The translations under genes and the position numbers were made by a program. Shown piece after piece: positions 57,654-64,000 of a DNA stretch of 64,000 nucleotides; position 1 is the first letter of the stretch; each line of letters opens with the position of its first letter. This DNA is from Synchiropus splendidus (lineage: Eukaryota > Chordata > Actinopteri > Syngnathiformes > Callionymidae). The notes beneath the pieces are model-generated. The model saw nothing but the letters and a program-made list of their open reading frames with translations, searched no databases and was not told the DNA's origin. The DNA lies in NCBI RefSeq assembly GCF_027744825.2, contig NC_071347.1, forward strand, positions 20,408,001-20,472,000, given 5' to 3'.

Positions 57654-58781
57654 TCAACATCTGTGGTGCTTCCATTTGCGGGTGGCAATGGCGATGTTGG
57701 CGTCCCTCTTGTGCCAGGGGAAGAGCTTGGTGAGCGCCAGCGTGCCGTCGGGCCGCACCGAGCCGGTGAGCACGTAGAGCTGCGCCCGGCCGGGCCGCAC
57801 CAGCACCTGGGCGCAGCGCAGGTTGATGAGCAGCCACTGCTGCAGCAGGTGCTGGGTGTCGTAGGGCAGCAGCGGACCCTGGCGGATGAACTCCACGCGA
57901 CCCTCCAACTCAAACTCCGGCTCCCCCAGTGGCAGACGGCGGCGGTGCAGTTTGGCCGTCACAGCTGGAAACAAGACTCGGGTTTAGTTTCGGATCGAAA
58001 CCAGGCAGGTCACGTGACCTCAGGTGACTAGGAAGCGGAAACTCACCGAAGTCGTGCTGACAAAACGCATCCAGAACGGTTTTCAAAGGCGGAGCTTCTT
58101 CGACTGACGGACAGTTCTGACAGGCTGGTTTGGGCAAATCTGCAATGGAGAGTAACATTAGCTATAGACAGACTTGAACTACTGCGGCAGCAAACCTCGC
58201 AGATTCTTCTGTGAATCCTTCACAGGAGCTTGGTGGAAAAGTCGACTCACCTTTGGCGAAGAGACTGAACTTGGCGTGCGGCGTCAGACACATGTCCTCC
58301 TCGGCAGGGAAGCGGTCACAGTCCAGCGCCTCGGGCCAGGCGTGACCCTGGCACGCCAGCACCGGTGCGCAGCTGTCCCGCACCGCCACACACAGGCTGC
58401 GACAGGGCTGGATGAACCTGCAAGGGGCGACGAAGCGGAGACGTCAGGAACCCGCCGAGCGAGCGAGCGCGAGGGGGTGGGGAGCGGAGGCAGAACTTAC
58501 GTGTCCAGACAGACGGGGGCGATGAGCGAGCAGAGGAAGGCCTGGGCCTGCGGGTGGCAGCCGGTCTGCAGCAGCGGCCTCCAGTCCTCCGAGCGGGGCA
58601 CCACTTCGCCCTCCAGGTTGCTGTGGCCCAGGAAGTTGGGGAGGCGCATCTCGGAGTAGCCCACGTCTTTGCAGACCTTCATCTGGTTGGGGATGGCGAC
58701 GCAGCGGGTGGACTGACCCAGGTCGAAGGCCAGCAGAGGCCCGGCGGTCAGGAGGAGGAGAGCGGCGAAGAGCGGAGACAT
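57654..58781 (-). CDS. szl: Secreted Frizzled-related protein, sizzled
   Basis: Sizzled is secreted ventrally in the embryo. It inhibits BMP1/Tolloid proteases, so protects Chordin and limits BMP signalling; zebrafish szl mutants (ogon) are ventralised (established). Four exons: 58501-58781, 58251-58417, 58047-58139, 57654-57964; 852 bases, 283 aa, all GT-AG. A signal peptide (MSPLFAALLLLTAGPLLA) is followed by a Frizzled cysteine-rich domain (about 25-140) with VCKDVGYSEMRLPNFLGH, LCSLIAPVCLDTFIQPC and the ten conserved cysteines. An extra cysteine sits in ACQGHAWPE, which I associate with sizzled. The NTR-like domain (about 155-283) has CQNC, LKTVLDAFCQHDF, LPYDTQHLLQQW and FPWHKRDANIAIA, ending HHRC. 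Length fits sizzled rather than the roughly 300-residue SFRP1/2/5; those remain the alternatives. The start ATG is 58781-58779. Confidence 0.92.
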
Positions 58782-58868
58782 GCTGAGGCGGCAGCGGCGG
58801 CTTAGGTCCGGGAGGTGTTGTCAGGACGGTGGAGGTCTCCTCACTGACCATCAGAAGGCAGCCTGAGC

Positions 58869-58874
58869 TTTATA
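58869..58874 (-). promoter_or_regulatory. szl TATA box
   Basis: CTATAAAGC on the minus strand lies about 90 bases upstream of the szl ATG, predicting initiation near 58840 and a 5' UTR of about 60 bases. Confidence 0.7.
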
Positions 58875-58936
58875 GAGGGCAGAGTGAGCCGCCCACCGCC
58901 CCCCCACACTCTTATCAAGTGGCTATCAAAGAGCCT

Positions 58937-58987
58937 CAGACGGTTTGTTTGGAGACAACAGACTGTTTTGTGAGTCTGCAGACAGAC
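58937..58987. promoter_or_regulatory. Smad-motif cluster upstream of szl
   Basis: Four CAGAC (starting 58937, 58959, 58979, 58983) and one GTCTG (58974) occur in 51 bases, about 65-115 bases upstream of the TATA box. CAGAC/GTCTG is the Smad-binding element, and sizzled expression needs high BMP/Smad signalling (established). Function here is inferred. Confidence 0.5.
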
Positions 58988-58997
58988 AGCTGATGGA

Positions 58998-59043
58998 GGG
59001 AGGAGGAGGGCTGGGGGGTCCGAGAAGGGGGGGCGGGGGGGGG
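58998..59043 (+). other. G-run block, potential G-quadruplex
   Basis: Runs of 3, 3, 6, 7 and 9 G separated by short loops occur within 46 bases, about 130-175 bases upstream of the szl TATA box. The sequence meets the usual G-quadruplex pattern. Confidence 0.6.
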
Positions 59044-59379
59044 CAAACAGAGCTCTCACCGACTGATGTGCAGTCGAAGACTCCAGTCACCAAACCTCAC
59101 CTCACTTTTTTGGGCGATTATCTCCTGTTGAAAACCTTCACATATCAGAGACAAACATGTCCAGGACAAATATTGAACTTTTGAGACGGAAAAATGTAAA
59201 TAAAAAAGACTAATAGAAAAGTTATGAACCAGAAAGTCAAATATTTGTTTGGTGTTTTGTTTAAATAATTATGTACAGGGAAAATGGTATTTTTTAATGG
59301 ATAATTATTTTAAATATATATACCGGAAATTAATCCCAAAAAAAAACTACATGGGAATTTAGGGATTAAAAGGGATTTA

Positions 59380-59516
59380 TATATATATTTTACATTTTTT
59401 AAATATACCACTTTTACTATTACACTAGTAAAAGCGTAATATTATTCAAGTATATATATATTTACTATATATATCGATATTTTACATTTTTTAAATATTC
59501 CACTTTTACTATTAGA

Positions 59517-59564
<48 letters not shown>

Positions 59565-59576
59565 ATATATATATAA
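59380..59576. repeat. TA microsatellite block with internal direct duplication
   Basis: ATTTTACATTTTTTAAATAT and CCACTTTTACTATTA occur at 59388-59424 and again at 59477-59514, 89 bases apart. Long TA runs follow to 59576. Confidence 0.85.
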
Positions 59577-60366
59577 TATTGCACTTAAAATAAATCCACT
59601 AAATAAATATGAGTTATGTGGTTACTGTGTTTACTATGTGGTTGAAGAATGAACAAATATTACTTTTAATCCCGAGGCCACTTGGCGGCTCAGATCCGGA
59701 GCCTGGGGTCGCAGAGGGGCGCGAGGAGCAGCTCGGTCCAGAGAGAGAGACGCAGACTGATGCCGACGTTTGTCTCTTCATCCGACAAAAGATCACGTTA
59801 GAGGATCACAACTGTTGTTGGGACGACTCACAGCTCTGATATGGATCAGTCCACAACTTTCCCCTTTCTCTCACACACGTTTACAACCCGAGCTGGTTCC
59901 ACTGCGGGTAGACGAGCCCGGCCCACGCGAGGGGGACTAACTGGTAATTAGAGTCACGGGCCAATTTAGCGGGACAATGGTGAGGAGCGGGTCCTGTGGG
60001 CGGCCCAGCGGGGGGCTCTTGTGAGGACTAATGGCCGAGCAGTAGACACTGAGTCTGAGGCTTCATCCACACGACTGCAGTTTGTTGCTTTTGTTTCTCT
60101 GTTAGTGGGAACAAAGAGACGCGCTGGTTACGAATATTCGCCTGGGTCCTGAGACATTTGTTGTTTTAAGACGTGGTGACAGAGGCTGCGGAGGTGGATG
60201 GCTCGAGACGTCCCAGAGTGAAGCATCAAACTGGCTTCATCCACTCCGGCAGAAGGAAGTTCAAGAGGAAAATGATGAATTAGCGAGAGAATTAAAGAGT
60301 TTTTCGAGTCTTATCTGAGCCACTTTGCAGACATTCTGGACGACGTGAATCTAGAGGGCGCTGGTC

Positions 60367-61347
60367 CAGGGGTGGGCTGTTGAATTCCTGAAGGGGCCCC
60401 ATCATATACTGAGGCTAGTGCGAGGGCCGACCAGACAAAAGACCCAGGACAGGAGAAAATGAACATTACACGTAACTTAAATTTTGCTACTCCAGCATTA
60501 TAAACACAGAAATTTTAAGCAGAGCAGACTTTACATCAGATAATTTAAAGTGATTAACATCTTGGATACTATGGTAAATCAGTATGGTATAAAGGCACTC
60601 CCCCTTCCCCAAGGTATTTCTGAAAGTAATCATTTTTGAGGGACAAAAACACAGTTAAAAGGAGCGTCAGCTGTTGGAGAAGACCAATTTATAAAAGGGA
60701 AATAAAGACCTCCACATATTAGCGAGTTTCTATTCAGAGTTTGAAAAGTGTTGCACGATGTAGTTCGACTCATGAGGGCAATATGGGCCCCTGGGGCAGC
60801 ACATAACCGACCTATGTCCGAGTCTAAATAAATAAAATAAACATATTGACCAGCAAAAATGTTTTCCTTTAAGACAGACCTGGATTAAGTGCGGCCCGGG
60901 GGCCAAATGCGGCCCTTTGATTGTATTCATGTGGCCGTCCGGGAGTCAGAGTAAAACCACAAAAGTGACATTGTTGTTGTCTCTGACATTTTTGTCGTGT
61001 GCATTATGACGCAAGTGAAACCTAACTTTCACCTTTCATTATTTTTCATAATTGTTTGTCTTTTCCGTTGGCTATTTTAGGAGTATTTCTTGTCCCTTAA
61101 AACACATCAGAATTAAAAGTAGATGTTGAAATGTATGAGACACATTGATTTAATCTGTGGTTTAAATTAAATAAAATGCAACAAACCGACATTGTCTGTG
61201 CATTTTTACAGTGTAATTTCATAATCATGCGTCTTCCCTTGAATTTATTTTCAATTTTCTCTTCCACTTCGTTCTTTGGGTTTGGTCCCTCGCAAAAGTC
61301 ACAGCATAAAACTTGGCCCTTTAGGAAACTTGAATTGCCCACCTCTG
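60367..61347 (+). mobile_element. Non-autonomous hAT-like element, about 980 bp
   Basis: The left end CAGGGGTGGGCTGTTGAATT (60367) pairs with the right end AATTGCCCACCTCTG (to 61347), both continuing into GGGGCC/GGCCCTTTAGG. Inverted repeats are thus about 30 bases long and imperfect. A second repeat end (GCGGCCCGGGGGCCAAATGC, 60892-60911) lies inside, suggesting nesting. No transposase frame; flanking 8-mers do not match clearly. Confidence 0.6.
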
Positions 61348-61889
61348 CTTGAAGCATTTTTGTTTTAAACAGATGTATATTACTTCATAGCACTGCTAGT
61401 GAAGGAGGCATGTTGCAGCTTCTGCTCGCTCTGAGTCACCCACAGTGGAAGTTCTCAGGTGAACTCTCCGGGTGGGACCATGAATGCACCAAGTCTTCGT
61501 GCGTTTCTAAAGCCGCTGCTCTTCAGAGGCATCATGAATGTTCGACTTCAGACTCGGAGCACCGCTGACTCTCCAGCGAGACACTTCAAAGAGAGGCAGG
61601 AGACAAAAGCTGTCTCCTCCCAGCTCATCACAGACTCATTAACTTCACAGATTGAACCCCCGTCAGGGCCTTTTCTCTGCCGGGGCTCCAGCAGGACTGT
61701 CGGTCTCGCCGACACTCGGTCGTCACATCCAGACGCAGAGAGCGCAGACGCAGCCACGGCAGGCTGCGCAGACAACCTGCCCATGAGCTGCTGGCTTCAG
61801 CGGGATGGACCAGTCCACCAGACCCCGAGTCCAACAGAGTCCCACCCATGACCCTGAACACTCCCAGTTTTGGAGCTGAAACCCAGTGG

Positions 61890-62005
61890 AAGAAAGCGTG
61901 AGCTGGGTCTGCCCTCAGCGTCTCACCAGGGGGACGTCCAGGAGCAGCAGGCTTCTCTGGAGGTGGAGGAGCAGTTGCTCTATTTTGAGCGTCTCCTGAA
62001 TGGCT
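61890..62005 (+). mobile_element. Fish interspersed repeat fragment (GGGAGGC-type), second copy
   Basis: GGGTCTGCCCTCAGCGTCTC, GGGGGACGTCCAGGAGCAGC, GGTGGAGGAGCAGTTGCTCT and TTTTGAGCGTCTCCTGAATG match the same teleost repeat as 39415-39525 (from memory). Confidence 0.55.
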
Positions 62006-62347
62006 CCTCTTTATCTCCTTTCCTCCCACTGAAAGCCTGAGTTCGATCCCCAAAACCAGGCAGCGGCAGAATAGGATAGTTTTTTGGATCCGAGAGGTTG
62101 TTGACCTTCTGGGTCTGTCTTGATTTAGCTGTGTTGCCAGGATGTCTGTCCCCACGCATCAGTGAACCATGTCGGCCATGTTGGGATTTGAACTCCAAGA
62201 TTTTAGGAAACCAGGCCGCTCCTCCACTGAACCCCTCAATGCCCACAATCTCACCAACTAAACACAGAAAAGTTTTTAGGAAACACAAATGAAAGAGTGA
62301 GATCTAGTGGGTGACGATTCGAGAGACGAGGCAACAGTGAAGAACCG

Positions 62348-62353
62348 TTTATT
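62348..62353 (-). terminator. mov10 polyadenylation signal AATAAA
   Basis: AATAAA on the minus strand, 40-45 bases past the predicted mov10 stop codon. It supports the short terminal exon called at 62393-62434. Confidence 0.7.
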
Positions 62354-62392
62354 TCCAGCTTTCACACAGCTATTGACAAGGAACGTGACGGT

Positions 62393-64000
62393 TCAGTGGT
62401 CCACCTTCACTCCTGACTCTGCTCCTCTGGTGAGCTGCAGGGACACAACACACACTGTTACTCCGGTATCGAGAGGTGACGCTGCATTTAAAGACCATCA
62501 TGGGAACAAACTACTCACAATCATGCAACATTTAAGAATCTAATCTCCGTCACGTCAACGTTGAACACTTGACCTTTGACCTTAATATAACACTGAAGAT
62601 CCTCAGAGAACCACTCAGTCTCAACTGTGTTTCCTCCAGCAACGAGAAACTTCCGACCCATGATGCACTGCAGCAGTTAAAGCAGCTTGTTTTGCATTTT
62701 TTCATCAGGAGAAAGTGGAAGGTTTCTGGTCTCCTGCAAGCTACTGACTGGAATCACCGTTCACAGGTGGATCAGGACCAGTCGACGCATGACCCGAGAG
62801 AGCGGACGAGGGTCATGTTCAATAGAAGCGTGTGCAGCAGACGTACGTGTTTAGCGTCTCTGAGAGCAGCAGGAAGGTCGCAGCCCACGTACGCGCCGTT
62901 GATGTGGCAGTACTGCAGCAAAGCCCAGAAACAAGGATCCTGAGGGGAGAGAGAGAGCAGCGTCAGCTCCAGAATGGGCCCAAACTCAGAGCTCCAACTC
63001 ACCTTCACCAGCACATGTGGGTTCCCCACCACGATGAGCAGAGCCTTGGGCCGCGTGATGGCCACATTAAAGCGCTTGGGATTGGACAGGAAGCCGAGGA
63101 CGCTCTGCAAATCGTTGCTCGCCACGGAATCATTGGAGCGCACCTGAGTGAGTTAGTCATGAAGAGAGAGCGGCCGAGGAAGGAGGGGAAACTTAGGGCC
63201 GTAAAAAATGTCTCATTCATCTCGTCTCTGAGTGAAATACTGTGATGTAAAGCACTTTGACTTAAGAATTCAAAGTAAATAGCTCAAATCCAAAGGTCAA
63301 ACACATTAGATGAATGAATGTGAGGTTGTCGACGCTAGCGAGGATGGTTTGTCTATGATGGTGTTCAAATACCAGTCATGAAACCAAGTAAATCCAGAAA
63401 GTTCATTTCCCTTTGGACCTATGCTGACATCTAGCGGAGAACTAGTAAAATGCAGCCTATTAAAAATCCCCGGCAGAAGCGGTTCTGGCTGGAATTGTGC
63501 GCCAGGCGACTCACTCCGATCCCCAAGCACAAAATTACATAAATAAATACAAATCCGTATCTATAATGAAGAAAAACAAGATCAATAAATACAATACAGT
63601 ATATAAATTGCACATGGTTGAGAGAGAAAAACGGCATCGCCCGCTCCCCGTGTCTCTTTGGACAGTGATTTTTTCATTAAAAACACACAGAAAACCAGCA
63701 TCCACCATGACTCCACCTTTGTGATGTGCTATCTGTCTACCATTGTATCAATGTTTCCACTTTGTTTTAATATGTTAGATCACGTGAGACTTCATCGGCG
63801 CGTCAAAATCCGATTTTTCTTTTGAGGTCCTTGCGCCTCACATTGTCCATAGCTGAACCCCCTGACCCCTGAACAGCGAGAAGTTTGCTTTCCCACTCTA
63901 ATGAGAGATTTTTGACACCCTACCGTCGACAGGATGATGACGAGGAACTCCTGGCCCTGGAACTCTTCCACAGAACCCACCTTGATGTCAGACAGACCCA
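62393..64000 (-). CDS. mov10: MOV10-type RNA helicase, C-terminal exons (5' part outside window)
   Basis: Mov10 is an Upf1-like superfamily 1 RNA helicase of cytoplasmic RNP granules, linked to Argonaute-mediated silencing and retroelement control (family knowledge). Exons in the window: 63924-64000 (continues right), 63003-63143, 62847-62939 and 62393-62434. The first holds helicase motif V ([11 protein letters not shown]) and FLVIILST. The second holds [20 protein letters not shown] and [13 protein letters not shown], including motif VI (NVAITRPK). The third reads [20 protein letters not shown], matching the MOV10 tail. The last encodes [13 protein letters not shown] and stop. Donors are GTAGGG, GTGAGT and GTACGT, all phase 0. 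The last exon is the least certain: it rests on an acceptor CCCTGCAG and the nearby AATAAA. HELZ-type helicases fit less well. Which teleost paralogue (mov10a or b) is unknown. Confidence 0.88.
63144..63923. other. mov10 intron
   Basis: AT-rich 780-base intron between the two helicase-motif exons. ATGTAAAGCACTTTGAC near 63245 resembles a retroposon 3' end. Nothing else recognised. Confidence 0.7.

Larger units (their letters stand above)
59044..62340. other. Intergenic region between szl and mov10
   Basis: Contains an AT-rich block with TA microsatellites and a 40-base direct duplication (59380-59576), a hAT-like element (60367-61347) and a fish repeat fragment (61890-62005). No gene recognised. 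Confidence 0.7.

Noticed and set aside
58174..58659. 161-codon plus frame opposite szl exons 1 and 2
   Set aside because: Shadow of the GC-rich coding strand of szl; the antisense protein has no recognisable features.
62030..62075. GTTCGATCCCC-type string resembling a tRNA T-loop
   Set aside because: No acceptor stem, D-arm or anticodon arm could be drawn around it; probably repeat-derived.
1..64000. CRISPR arrays, bacterial operons, phage or plasmid modules
   Set aside because: All direct repeats are microsatellites or transposon relics, and the genes are spliced vertebrate genes.

Overview
The window is vertebrate, almost certainly teleost, nuclear DNA. Genes are split by GT-AG introns, introns are large and full of CA/GT, TA and TATC microsatellites and hAT-type transposon relics, and the proteins are vertebrate-specific. 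A linked prolactin-2-like gene and sizzled point to a ray-finned fish. All four recognised genes lie on the minus strand. There is no bacterial-type content (no operon, CRISPR, IS element or phage). I found no radically new system; the most interesting signals are candidate regulatory structures around known genes.

Positions 1-46620 hold nell2, read right to left. Eighteen coding exons (735 codons) run from the signal peptide (ATG at 46620) through the thrombospondin-N/laminin-G domain, coiled coil, VWC domains and six EGF repeats into the last VWC region, which stops at a donor at 1344. The last roughly 75-80 residues lie left of position 1. All internal splice phases were followed by hand and join in frame. 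Introns 2, 12, 13 and 15 are 5-10 kb and carry decayed repeats and several AT-core/GC-flank blocks that look like conserved enhancers.

Positions 46621-53650 are intergenic, with two copies of an interspersed repeat and one spliced-looking non-coding exon candidate (50442-50520). Positions 53747-55512 hold a compact five-exon prolactin-family gene (prl2-like, 217 aa, six cysteines). Its second intron has a striking array of TAATCC/TAATCT motifs. Positions 57654-58781 hold a four-exon gene for a 283-aa secreted Frizzled-related protein best matching sizzled (szl). It has a TATA box, a tight Smad-motif cluster and a G-run block upstream. From 62393 to the right edge lie the last four coding exons of a MOV10-type RNA helicase; its 5' part is outside the window.

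The genes do not form one pathway: Nell2 is a secreted neural guidance/adhesion glycoprotein, Prl2 a secreted hormone, Sizzled a secreted inhibitor of Tolloid/BMP1 proteases that stabilises Chordin, and Mov10 an intracellular RNA helicase. Paralogue assignment (nell2a/b, mov10a/b) needs database comparison. Exon limits come from reading splice sites and matching family sequences from memory, not from alignment software.
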